Positions 1-8,112 of a stretch of 64,000 nt of DNA are shown here, in pieces. How positions within the stretch are numbered: position 1 is the first letter of the stretch; every line of letters begins with the position of its first letter. A program made the position numbers and the translations under genes. The notes under the pieces are model-generated. The model was not told the origin of the DNA. It ran no database searches and saw only the letters and a list, made by a program, of their open reading frames with translations. Origin of the DNA: Sva-07 sp963793335 (lineage in GTDB: Bacteria; Actinomycetota; Acidimicrobiia; Acidimicrobiales; Ilumatobacteraceae); contig CAWBZS010000009.1 in NCBI GenBank assembly GCA_963793335.1, forward strand, positions 162,807-226,806, given 5' to 3'.

Positions 1-299
1 GATAGCGCCACAGCTTTCACAGGTCGTTTCGTGTGATACCGACGAGGTACGAGTACCGACCTGCGAGGCGGTCGTGCTGGCACGGATCAGGCCGTTAGTA
101 ATCGCCGTGGGAAGGCGGTTTCAGACACCGCAATGGCAGCGCTTCTCGCTACCGGGTGACGCTGCCAGCTGCTGGCCACGGACCGTTGCGACCGCCCGAC
201 ATCGGCCGCTCAGAATCACCGAACTCGTGGGTCGGCATCCTGCTTGCGGCTCCGAGCAGTCACCAGTGGAAAGCGGTCGGTGATCGAGTTGTGAGCTGT
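1..299. other. Region without a recognised gene
   Basis: I see no convincing coding frame, RNA or repeat in these bases. The short open frames on the plus strand are rich in Arg, Pro and Ser and look like chance frames in GC-rich DNA. The region lies downstream of the minus-strand serine hydrolase and may hold its terminator, but no clear hairpin followed by a T run was found. Confidence 0.5.
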
Positions 300-1967
300 T
301 CAGCAGGATTCGATGGTGGCTTCGAGGGTGAAGTCCTCGACCGGTGCGCTGTCGTCAGGTGCAGCGCCCGATCCGACGACGGTCACCTGACCGCCATCGA
401 CGGTGATGCTGCCGCGCCCCTCGAACTGGAGGCCGCCCGAGACGACGATGCCGGCATCGCCGCTGCCGTCGGTGAGCATGAAGAGAATGACCTGTGAGGT
501 CTCACCCTGCGCGACGAACTCGCTGGGATCGAGCGTGCAGCTGACGATGTCGGCATCGATGGTGACGTCACCGACGGACAGCGTCGCCGAGCCCGACGCC
601 TGGCCGGCTTCCTCGCCGCCAGCCGACTCACCGGCGCCGTCGCCTGGCGACTGAGCAGCGAGCGCGGCCTCGATCTCATCGAAGCTGGGGACGTCGAGGC
701 CGAGGTCGAACAGCTCGTTCCACAACACGATGAACGCCTGCGCTCCGGCAGTGGAGTTGATCATCACCGTGAACGTCGCACCGGTCTCCGGGTCGTAGAA
801 CGCGAGCGCTTCCCAGCCGATCGCCTGCCCGCTGTGCCCGTACCACCCGTCCACGCCCTGCTGCAGGATCCCGAGCCCGTATTGCAGCTCGTCTCCCTCG
901 ATCGGGGCCACTTCGAGGCGCTGCGTGCCGAGTTCGGTCGACAGCAAGGTGTTGCCGGAACCGGTCGACGCCCACAGGAAGAGGTCGTCGATCGTCGAGT
1001 AGGCGCCACCGCCCGCGCCGCCCCACGAGATCGACCAGTCGGTGGTGTCGGTGCCTGCCTCGGCCTCGACCCCGATGTCAGCGAGGCTGCTGACACCGCC
1101 AGGGTCGATGTAGCCGTGGGTGGACGGGTCGGGCATTTCGTTCTCGTCGGCGGGGAGCAACGCCGTGTCGGTGAGACCAGCGTCTTCCGCAACGCTCGCG
1201 ATGCCCGCTTCGATCGTCTCACCGGTGACGGCTTCGTACATCAAGCCGAGGATGATGAAGTTCGTCGTCGAGTAGCCAGGCGTGCCGATCGGCTCCACCT
1301 CGGACGCATCGAGCGCCGCTTCGATCAGCTCCTCGGGAGCCCAGACCTTGGTCGGGTCCTCGACGGCCTGCGCGGTGGCGGACCCGGCGACGTTTGCGTA
1401 GTCCGGCAGGCCGCTGGTCATCGACACCAGGTGTTCGACGGTGATGTCAGCCGTCTCGGGGAACTGCTCGGCGACGTCGGGGACGACATCGTCGACCGTG
1501 TCGTCGAGGGACAGCTCGCCGGCGTCGACCAGCCGGAGGATGGCAACGGCGGTGAAGGTCTTGGTGACCGAGCCGATGCGACTGTGGTGGTCGAGTGTCA
1601 TCGGGTCGACGTCGATCTCAGCGTCACCGATCGCCGTCGACCAGAACCCGAGCTCGGGGTGGGAGACGGCGATCATGGCCCCCGGCGTTCCCTCAGCGAT
1701 CTGGAGGGTGAGTTCGGCCAGTTCCTGCCACTCAGCGGCGGTCGCATCATCGACCGGTGTCATGTTCGGCGGCGTCGCGGTCCAGAACTCGGTGTCGGCA
1801 GGTGCCGTCGTAGCGGGCGCCGCAGTGGTGTCGGCAGCGACCGCTGTCGTGTCGGTGCTGCTGTCGGCGTCATCGCTGCCGCAGGCGGTCACGACGAGCA
1901 GCGCCACGACGACCGGCAGTGCGGTCAGCGTGCGACATCGCCCGATGAGGGAACGTTGGTTGGTCAT
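300..1967 (-). CDS. Secreted serine hydrolase lipoprotein (beta-lactamase / D-Ala-D-Ala carboxypeptidase fold)
   Basis: A 555-residue protein of the class C beta-lactamase-like family, which acts on amide or ester bonds outside the cell; the substrate is unknown. The signal peptide ends in a lipobox VTAC with Cys29, followed by a Thr/Ala-rich linker. The catalytic SxxK motif is SVTK at 133-136. The usual YxN is YST at about 232-234, a changed third residue. The third motif HSG is at about 378-380. The last 100 residues after a Gly/Ser linker are beta-rich, carry two Cys and look like a separate lipoprotein-type domain, possibly LpqH-like (inference). The frame is open further upstream, but the ATG at 1967 is preceded by AAGGA at a good distance and starts the signal peptide. 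No partner gene is adjacent. Confidence 0.85.
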   Translation of the reverse strand: MTNQRSLIGRCRTLTALPVVVALLVVTACGSDDADSSTDTTAVAADTTAAPATTAPADTEFWTATPPNMTPVDDATAAEWQELAELTLQIAEGTPGAMIAVSHPELGFWSTAIGDAEIDVDPMTLDHHSRIGSVTKTFTAVAILRLVDAGELSLDDTVDDVVPDVAEQFPETADITVEHLVSMTSGLPDYANVAGSATAQAVEDPTKVWAPEELIEAALDASEVEPIGTPGYSTTNFIILGLMYEAVTGETIEAGIASVAEDAGLTDTALLPADENEMPDPSTHGYIDPGGVSSLADIGVEAEAGTDTTDWSISWGGAGGGAYSTIDDLFLWASTGSGNTLLSTELGTQRLEVAPIEGDELQYGLGILQQGVDGWYGHSGQAIGWEALAFYDPETGATFTVMINSTAGAQAFIVLWNELFDLGLDVPSFDEIEAALAAQSPGDGAGESAGGEEAGQASGSATLSVGDVTIDADIVSCTLDPSEFVAQGETSQVILFMLTDGSGDAGIVVSGGLQFEGRGSITVDGGQVTVVGSGAAPDDSAPVEDFTLEATIESC

Positions 1968-2414
1968 GCGGAGTGGTCCTTCGTTGGGTAGGCGCTTGGC
2001 CATCAGACGGGTTGCTTCTTCGGGACGATCAGCATGATGATCCAGTCGATCAGGATGAGGATCAGACGGCGCCGATGCGCACGGCGACGATCGTGCCGAT
2101 GATGGTGCGGTAGTGACGGGATCCTTCAGGGGGGGTTGGGCTCGCCGACAACGGCGGGCTGTCGGAGACGGCATCAGAGCGTCGAGAACGGATGTCAGAT
2201 CATTGTAGACGTCAGCATCTTCTCGGCCAAGGATCCCGTCAGCCGACCTAGCTGCACCATGAGCCACGGCCCGACCGCTGGCACGACGCCAGGCCGCTGC
2301 AGGAGCGATTCGGAGCAACCTGCTGAGCTCGTCGAGATCCTCGGCGCTGGCGCGGCAACGTCGTACTCGGTCTTGAGCGGAGTTGTCGGTGGCAGCGCAC
2401 GATCCGCCTGGACG
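1968..2414. other. Intergenic region with a possible small hydrophobic-protein remnant
   Basis: About 450 bases separate the serine hydrolase start from the end of the membrane protein. On the minus strand near 1999-2062 a short stretch reads as a hydrophobic helix (RLILILIDWIIMLIV) ending PKKQPV and a stop. A hydrophobic piece in another frame precedes it (TIIGTIVAVRIG). Together they could be the remains of a small membrane protein broken by a shift. No start codon with a ribosome binding site was found. The rest shows nothing recognisable. Confidence 0.25.
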
Positions 2415-3077
2415 TCAGCTCACCAACTCGTGTTCGCGGTGGGCGTAGATGATGAGTTCGTCGCCGGCGAGCAGTCCGACATCGACCGGTGGGGCACCAA
2501 AGTAGGTCTTGCCACGTCGGACGCCCAGAATTGTGACATCCGGAAAGGCGAGGGCGAGCCCTCGCAGACTCCGAAGCGATTCCGCAGGTGTGCCCTCGAG
2601 CTTGACCGCCTGAACCGAGAACTCCTCCGACAGCGTCAAGAGATCCAACCGGTTCGAAGACAGCACCGGGATGAGACGACGGTGCGCATATCGATGGCCG
2701 ACGTTCTCCAACCGACGCTGGACCGGCCCATTGAAGACGATGATCAGCAGGAGGAGTACTCCCGAGATCACGACCAGCACATGCTCGGTGGTGGCTCCCG
2801 GTCCAGGAGCGATGAACCCGACGAGCACGGTGAGCACCAATGTCGGTGTGCCGAGGCTGCCCACGAACATGGTCGTACCAATGATTCGTCGACGTACTCG
2901 ATGGTTCACGACATTCTCGGCTTCCGTCGTCGTGAAACCGGCACCGCTGAACGCAGACCGGGCCTGAAACGCTGCGCTCTCGGGCGGAACACCCGTGGCA
3001 ATCAGCGCTCCCCCTGCCAGCTTCGTGAAAGCCACCGAGATGACCGCTACGACGAAAAAGGTTGCGATGGCGTACAT
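2415..3077 (-). CDS. Membrane protein with C-terminal TrkA_C (RCK-C)-like domain
   Basis: A 220-residue protein with membrane segments at roughly residues 1-25, 60-85 and 95-115, then a cytoplasmic tail from about 135 resembling the TrkA C-terminal ligand-binding domain, which gates ion channels and transporters. The tail includes the pattern LAFPDVTILGVRRG and ends near GDELIIYA, typical of such domains. The ATG at 3077 is preceded by GGGAGG eight bases upstream, which fixes the start although the frame is open further. Short channel-like proteins of this type occur singly in actinobacteria. The transported ion and function are unknown. The upstream side overlaps the degraded end of an integrase pseudogene. 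Confidence 0.6.
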   Translation of the reverse strand: MYAIATFFVVAVISVAFTKLAGGALIATGVPPESAAFQARSAFSGAGFTTTEAENVVNHRVRRRIIGTTMFVGSLGTPTLVLTVLVGFIAPGPGATTEHVLVVISGVLLLLIIVFNGPVQRRLENVGHRYAHRRLIPVLSSNRLDLLTLSEEFSVQAVKLEGTPAESLRSLRGLALAFPDVTILGVRRGKTYFGAPPVDVGLLAGDELIIYAHREHELVS

Positions 3078-3196
3078 CGGACAAGCCTCCCAGACCGCGA
3101 ACGACCACGACCAACGCTGAGCCCTCTGAGACACAGCGAACTGTTCGATCGGGCCTGCTCGAACGTTTTCGACCCCTGCCAGGGATGTCTTGGCCG

Positions 3197-3858
3197 TGCC
3201 TTCGACGGTCTCTGCAGACCTACCGTCCGCACCCCGGCGTTGCTCTTGGCCTTGGAGATGTAGATCGTCATTGCCTCCAGGTCGAGGTGCTCCATCTGGA
3301 CCGCCACGCATTCGCCGATTCGCATGCCGCTGGCGGCGAGGGTCTCGATGACGGCGAGGTCACGTCGATCCGTCCACGTCGGCTTGCGAGGACTGAGCAG
3401 TTTCCGCAGCTTGTCGAGATCCTCGTCGCTGATCGAACGCACCTCGGTGAGCGGCTGCTTGGGCAGCTTGAGAACTTCAGGGCCGGGGAGTCGATGTCGT
3501 ACTCGTCTTGGAGCCAGTTGCAGCACGAGCGGATCACTTGCGTGTGATCAGTCCGAGTCGCTGCCCTGCGGTCTTCGCCGATGTGGCGGAGGAACTTCTT
3601 GAGGTCGGCCTGCGTGGCGTCGGCGAGCGTCTTGTCCTCAGCGGCGAGCACCTTCGCCAGGTGGGTCAGGAACCGCAGATAGGTCTGGGCGCTCTCGACC
3701 GAACGATCGGCTGCGAGCCAGTCGTCATACCACTCGTCCAACAACGCAAGGTCGTCGGTGTTAGGGGGCTGGCTCGGGCCAAACCCAGGTATGGGCTGCA
3801 TCACAAGGCCCCTATGGGTAGCGCTGTAGGAAGCCTTGTGGTAGAGAGGACTGGTCAT
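3197..3858 (-). pseudogene. Tyrosine recombinase/integrase, frameshifted and missing its catalytic C-terminus
   Basis: The N-terminal SAM-like core-binding domain reads in one frame from 3858 to about 3480 (core includes SAQTYLRFLTHLAKVL). The start of the catalytic domain then continues in another frame (ISDEDLDKLRKLLSP, RRDLAVIETLAASGMRIGE, ISKAKSNAGVRTVGL) to about 3197. The shift lies near 3475-3485. The Arg of the RxxxE catalytic region is present (ASGMRIGE), but the HxxR box and the Tyr nucleophile are absent, since the match stops before them. The remnant lies 38 bases from tRNA-Val on its 3' side, the usual position of an integrase next to its attachment site. It is therefore probably the last trace of an element once inserted at this tRNA. 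Confidence 0.8.
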
Positions 3859-3896
3859 TCAGATCGGGCAAATATGTGGCCTGACCTGGTATTTCG

Positions 3897-3970
3897 TGGG
3901 CACGACGGGACTCGAACCCGGGACCTCTACCGTGTCATGGTAGCGCTCTAACCAACTGAGCTACGCGCCC
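3897..3970 (-). tRNA. tRNA-Val (GAC)
   Basis: Read on the minus strand, the 74 bases fold as a cloverleaf: acceptor GGGCGCG pairing with CGTGCCC (one G-U), D-arm GCTC/GAGC, anticodon stem CTACC/GGTAG with loop ATGACAC, and T-loop TTCGAGT. The anticodon is GAC. CCA is not encoded. The outermost T-stem pair is a C-U mismatch. An integrase pseudogene starts 38 bases past its 3' end. Confidence 0.88.
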
Positions 3971-4054
3971 GAGCTGTTGACAGTCGGGTATGGATCCGTG
4001 AGTGTACCGCCCCTGCTCTGATACTGAAACTGGCATCGAAAGCGTTCCGGTGGC

Positions 4055-5167
4055 TCAACGGAACCGGAGTGAGATCTCGTTGGCCATCAGCCGACCCGAG
4101 CGAGTGAGCACCACACGGTTCGCGTCGGTCGGATGGGCCACGAGCATCCCGTCGAGGAGCGCGATCGTCTCCTCTGCGAACGCGTCCCGCTCCACGCCAT
4201 CACGTGTCCGCAGCGCCAGTTGCAGCGCTTCGAACCGGCGGGTGTCCTCATCGAGGGTCTCCGATGCCGCTTCCACCGATTCGCCGGCGCGAACCGCAGC
4301 GATGTAGCGCTCGGGGGTTCGCAGGTTCCACCATCGACGACCATCTCGGTGTGAATGAGCGGCGCAACCGAAGCCGCGGTAGTCGTCCTGGTCCCAGTAG
4401 AGATGGTTGTGACGCGACTCGTGGCCGGGAAGCGCCCAGTTCGACACCTCGTAGTTGACGAGACCGGCCGCCGAGAGCAACTCGTCGACGAGTTCGTACT
4501 TGTCGGCCTGGTCGTCGTCATCGGGATGGCGATCGGGTTGCGTGGCCAGCGGGGTGCCGGCCTCGACCGTGAGACCGTACGCCGAGATGTGCGGCGGCTC
4601 GAACGCCAGCGCCGTCTCCACCGTCGTTCGCCAGTCGGCGACCGACTCCCCTGCGGCGCCGTAGATCAGGTCGAGGTTGAACGACTCCAGCCCTGATGCT
4701 TTGATCGCGGCGACGGCCCGCTCGACGTTGCGTCGGTCATGCGTGCGCCCCAACGCCACCAAGACGTGCGCCGACATCGATTGCACCCCGAGGCTGACTC
4801 GATTGACGCCAGCACCTCGGTAGGTGGCCAACATCTCCGGCGTGACGTCGTCGGGATTGCACTCGACGGTGACCTCCGCCGTCGCGGTGACCGGTATGGC
4901 CTCGATCACCTGTGCGAGTGCTTCCGGTGGCACCATCGTCGGGGTTCCACCGCCGACGAAGACAGTGTCGGCAGGGGGCATCCCATCGCCGACCGCCCGC
5001 TCGACCTCGGTGCGCAACGCGTCCAGGTACGCAGCGACCAGATGGCGTCGATCGGTCCAGGTCGCGAATGCGCAGTAGTCGCACTTCGAAGCGCAGAACG
5101 GAACGTGGACGTACACCCCGAACGCAGACATTGCTCCAGTCAACCGCTTGCAGGCCGAAGTGGTCAC
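4055..5167 (-). CDS. hemW: Radical SAM heme chaperone HemW (coproporphyrinogen oxidase-like)
   Basis: A 370-residue radical SAM protein of the HemW/HemN family. HemW binds a 4Fe-4S cluster and SAM and delivers heme; it lacks proven coproporphyrinogen dehydrogenase activity. The cluster motif is CASKCDYC (CxxxCxxC) right after HVPF, near residues 24-31. The SAM-binding GGGTP follows at about residue 71, and a HemN_C-like domain ends the protein. The GTG at 5167 overlaps the rsmE stop as GTGA, which suggests coupled translation. An in-frame ATG at 5131 is an alternative start but has a GGAG only two bases away. This is the last gene of the hrcA-dnaJ-rsmE-hemW run, an arrangement common in actinobacteria. 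Confidence 0.9.
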   Translation of the reverse strand: MTTSACKRLTGAMSAFGVYVHVPFCASKCDYCAFATWTDRRHLVAAYLDALRTEVERAVGDGMPPADTVFVGGGTPTMVPPEALAQVIEAIPVTATAEVTVECNPDDVTPEMLATYRGAGVNRVSLGVQSMSAHVLVALGRTHDRRNVERAVAAIKASGLESFNLDLIYGAAGESVADWRTTVETALAFEPPHISAYGLTVEAGTPLATQPDRHPDDDDQADKYELVDELLSAAGLVNYEVSNWALPGHESRHNHLYWDQDDYRGFGCAAHSHRDGRRWWNLRTPERYIAAVRAGESVEAASETLDEDTRRFEALQLALRTRDGVERDAFAEETIALLDGMLVAHPTDANRVVLTRSGRLMANEISLRFR

Positions 5168-5856
5168 CTCTGCGTCACGAGGTGAACCGCAGCTGCGATC
5201 GCTGCGGTCTCGGTGCGCAGGATCGTCGGGCCGAGATCGATGCGATCCTCGGCAGATGCGAGCTCCGCCTCACTCCACCCGCCCTCTGGCCCGATGGCGA
5301 CGGCGATGTCCGAGGAGCCGATCGGTCGACCGCCCGGCTCGGCGACCTTGTACTCGCCGAGCACCGTGCTGGCGCCGACCGGCCCGTCGATACGCAACCG
5401 CCACACCCGCCTGCTCTGGCGGGCTGCCTCCTCGGCGATGCGCCCAGCCCGTCCGAGCTGGCGCTCGACCCTGTCCGGCTTCCAGCGAACCACCGACCGC
5501 TCCGCATCGAGCAACACCAATCGATCGACTCCCAACTCGGTCACCTTCTGCACGAGCCAGTCGAAACGATCACCCTTCGGGATGGCCGTCGCGATGGTGA
5601 TCGGGGGCGATCGAACGGCTTCGACCTGCACGTCGGCGGTGGGCTCCAGCCACAACGTGGACCCGACCACGGCCCGGGTGAGACGCCAGCGACCGTCACC
5701 ATCGGTGATGCTCACCGAATCGCCGTCACGCAGCCGCAGCACACGTCGGAGGTGATGCTCGACGTCGTCGGCCAGTGTCAGGGCGCCGTCGGCATCGATC
5801 GTCTCCGGATCCACGAACGCGTGCGCATTCGAGTGGCGCAGGGCCGAGCGATCCAC
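5164..5856 (-). CDS. rsmE: 16S rRNA (uracil1498-N3)-methyltransferase RsmE
   Basis: A 230-residue SPOUT-class methyltransferase that modifies U1498 of 16S rRNA. An N-terminal PUA-like part (about 1-70) precedes the knotted methyltransferase domain. Signature motifs are AIGPEGGWSEAEL near residue 185 and LRTETAAIAA near the C-terminus, which form the SAM-binding knot. No ATG lies at the N-terminus. The GTG at 5856, eight bases after the end of dnaJ, gives the usual length and starts just before the expected first strand. Its last bases overlap the hemW start. The gene commonly follows dnaJ in actinobacteria. Confidence 0.9.
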   Translation of the reverse strand: MDRSALRHSNAHAFVDPETIDADGALTLADDVEHHLRRVLRLRDGDSVSITDGDGRWRLTRAVVGSTLWLEPTADVQVEAVRSPPITIATAIPKGDRFDWLVQKVTELGVDRLVLLDAERSVVRWKPDRVERQLGRAGRIAEEAARQSRRVWRLRIDGPVGASTVLGEYKVAEPGGRPIGSSDIAVAIGPEGGWSEAELASAEDRIDLGPTILRTETAAIAAAVHLVTQR

Positions 5857-5863
5857 GGCGCCG

Positions 5864-7006
5864 TCAGGAGAACGCCGACTTGATGCGCGAGAAGATGCCC
5901 TCTTTGCCGTTGCCGACGGTCTCTCCTCGACCCTGCGCGTACGTCGTGAGCAGATCGACCTCGTCGTCTGAGAGCTTGGTCGGGATGTCGACCCGGACGC
6001 GCGCACGCAGATCGCCGCGACCCCGTCCGCGGAGGTGCGGCACACCACGCTGACGCAACGTGAACTCCTTGCCGGGCTGGGTCCCGGGTGGCACGACGAG
6101 GTGCTCCATGCCGTCGAGGGTCTCGAGCTCGATCTGCGTGCCGAGCGACGCCTGCGCAATCGAGATCGGCACCTCGGTGACCAGATCGTGGTCGTCGCGC
6201 ACGAACATCGGATGCGGCGCGACCCGCAGGTGGACATAGAGATCACCGGCACGGCCACCTCTCGGACCTGCAGCGCCGCGGCCGGTGAGTCGCAGCGTCG
6301 ACCCGGAGTCGACCCCGGGGGGAACGTCGACCTGATAGTGCTTGTCGGAGGTGACACGACCCTCGCCGCGGCACGTCGCGCACGGCGTGGTGATCACCTG
6401 GCCAAGGCCGCCGCAGCGGCTGCACGGGCTGGCGGTCACCATCTGGCCGAGCATGCTCTGGCGGACTCGTTGCACCTGCCCACTACCGCCGCAGTCGCTA
6501 CAGGTGATCGGCTTGGTGCCCTCGCCGGCGCCGCTCCCGTCGCAATCGTCACATGGAGTCGGCAGCTTCAGTTCGACATCGACCTCGGCGCCGAACACGG
6601 CTTGCTCGAACGAGATGTCGGCGATGACCTCCATGTCCTGGCCACGAGGTGGGCCGCTCGGCCCACGGGAGCGACCGCCGAACGGACTCCCGCCACCTGA
6701 GCCACCGAAGAAGGTCTCGAAGATGTCGCCGAGGCCGCCGCCGAACAGGTCCTCGGCGCTGGGACCGCCGCCTCCGCCGGCGTTCCCGCCGACGCCGGCC
6801 TCGCCGTAGCGGTCGTACCGGGCGCGCAACTGATCGTCGGAGAGCACCTGGTAGGCACGGGCCACCAACTTGAACTGCTCCGCGGCGGACGCGTCGTCAG
6901 GATTGGCGTCGGGATGGAACTCGCGTGCCTTGCGTCGGTACGCCTTCTTGATCTCGTCAGCCGACGCGGTGCGCGCAACATCGAGAAGTTCGTAGTAGTC
7001 AGCCAT
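5864..7006 (-). CDS. dnaJ: Chaperone protein DnaJ
   Basis: A 380-residue type I Hsp40 co-chaperone that stimulates DnaK ATPase and binds unfolded proteins through zinc and C-terminal domains. The J domain spans residues 1-68 with HPD near 32-34. A Gly-rich linker with GGG and FGG repeats follows. Four zinc motifs are CDDCDGSG, CSDCGGSG, CSRCGGLG and CATCRGEG. The C-terminal substrate domains are complete. The start ATG at 7006 has GGAGG five bases upstream; two Met codons further up are less likely. It is 37 bases downstream of hrcA and would share the CIRCE-controlled transcript. Confidence 0.96.
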   Translation of the reverse strand: MADYYELLDVARTASADEIKKAYRRKAREFHPDANPDDASAAEQFKLVARAYQVLSDDQLRARYDRYGEAGVGGNAGGGGGPSAEDLFGGGLGDIFETFFGGSGGGSPFGGRSRGPSGPPRGQDMEVIADISFEQAVFGAEVDVELKLPTPCDDCDGSGAGEGTKPITCSDCGGSGQVQRVRQSMLGQMVTASPCSRCGGLGQVITTPCATCRGEGRVTSDKHYQVDVPPGVDSGSTLRLTGRGAAGPRGGRAGDLYVHLRVAPHPMFVRDDHDLVTEVPISIAQASLGTQIELETLDGMEHLVVPPGTQPGKEFTLRQRGVPHLRGRGRGDLRARVRVDIPTKLSDDEVDLLTTYAQGRGETVGNGKEGIFSRIKSAFS

Positions 7007-7043
7007 GGCGGCCTCCATCATGCCGCGAGATCGTCACGGGGCC

Positions 7044-8039
7044 TCAGCCTTCTTCGATGCGGTGGCCGAGCTGTTCGCTGACGACCTCGACGGTTGCGAG
7101 GGCCTGCGGATAGTTCATTCGGGTGGGCCCCAGCACCCCCACCGAGCCCAGATGCTCGCCATCGACCACCACCGGAGCGACCACCACCGAGCACGCCGAG
7201 AGCGGCTCGACACCATGTTCGACCCCGATGGCAACCGACATTCCTCGATTGACGATGTCGCTCACCAGCGTGACGACGACGAACTGTTGCTCGAGGGTGG
7301 CCAACACGGAGCGCACCACCTCGACGGCGTCGAACGCGTTCGCGACCGCCGCGGCGCCACCTGTGAACACCTGCTCGGGAGCGGCGGACCCGTGCAGCGC
7401 GGTCAGCGCAGCGGCGCAGAGCCGGTCGACCGCGGCATCGCCCGTGGGAGACACGTCGATGACCGAGCCGAGCACACGTCCGTCGAGCTCTGCCGAAAGG
7501 TGCACCCCACATGCGCTGAGCTTCAGGTCATCGTCGCCGTCGGAGAGTTCGATCGATGCACTCTCCACCGTGCCGTTGGCGAACACGACCACCACCGTTG
7601 CGGCCGTTGCGGACAGCGACACCACCTGCACGCTGCGAACCGGAATCGCCTCGGCTCTGGGCCCGACGACGACGCCGGCGCTGCTGGTGAGGTTGGCGAG
7701 CAGGTTCGAGGTCTGGTGGAGCATCTCCTCCAGTCGGCCGTGGGCTGCGGAGAAGAACTCGCCGACCTGCTTGGTGGTGGCACGATCGAGCGGCCCCGGC
7801 TTGGTGAGATGATCGACGAAGTATCGGTACCCCTTGTCAGTGGGGATGCGCCCCGCCGAGGTGTGCGGCTGGACCAGGTACCCGTCGTGCTCGAGGTGTG
7901 CCATCTCGTTGCGGACGGTCGCCGACGACACGTTGACGGTCGGGGCCTCGGCGATGTGCCCGGACCCGACGGGCTGGGCCGTGGCGATGTATTCCTGCAC
8001 CACGGCACTCAGGATCGCGGTCTTGCGGTCGTCCAGCAT
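7044..8039 (-). CDS. hrcA: Heat-inducible transcription repressor HrcA
   Basis: A 331-residue repressor of class I heat-shock genes that binds CIRCE operators and loses activity when chaperones are titrated. The N-terminal winged-helix domain carries VSSATVRNEMAHLE and HTSAGRIPTDKGYRYFVD, the classic HrcA signatures, at about residues 38-75. A GAF-like middle and C-terminal region follow. The ATG at 8039 is placed directly beside a CIRCE-like inverted repeat (8040-8066), so the gene is very likely self-regulated. The ribosome binding site is weak and overlaps the operator. Confidence 0.95.
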   Translation of the reverse strand: MLDDRKTAILSAVVQEYIATAQPVGSGHIAEAPTVNVSSATVRNEMAHLEHDGYLVQPHTSAGRIPTDKGYRYFVDHLTKPGPLDRATTKQVGEFFSAAHGRLEEMLHQTSNLLANLTSSAGVVVGPRAEAIPVRSVQVVSLSATAATVVVVFANGTVESASIELSDGDDDLKLSACGVHLSAELDGRVLGSVIDVSPTGDAAVDRLCAAALTALHGSAAPEQVFTGGAAAVANAFDAVEVVRSVLATLEQQFVVVTLVSDIVNRGMSVAIGVEHGVEPLSACSVVVAPVVVDGEHLGSVGVLGPTRMNYPQALATVEVVSEQLGHRIEEG

Positions 8040-8066
8040 CTGGCACTCGAGTCTACCGACTGCCAA
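8040..8066. promoter_or_regulatory. CIRCE-like HrcA operator
   Basis: The plus strand reads CTGGCACTC, nine bases, then GACTGCCAA. The known CIRCE consensus is TTAGCACTC-N9-GAGTGCTAA. Each arm matches 7 of 9 positions and the spacer is exactly nine. It touches the hrcA start codon on the minus strand, the usual location of this element. HrcA binding here is an inference from sequence and position. Confidence 0.75.
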
Positions 8067-8112
8067 CGACCTCGTGCTGCGCTGTTCCCGAGGTCGATCC
8101 GGCACACGCCCG

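Noticed and set aside
90..170. A stretch containing TTAGTAATCGC that recalls 16S rRNA
   Set aside because: Only about ten bases match; neighbouring sequence does not continue as rRNA, tmRNA or RNase P RNA.
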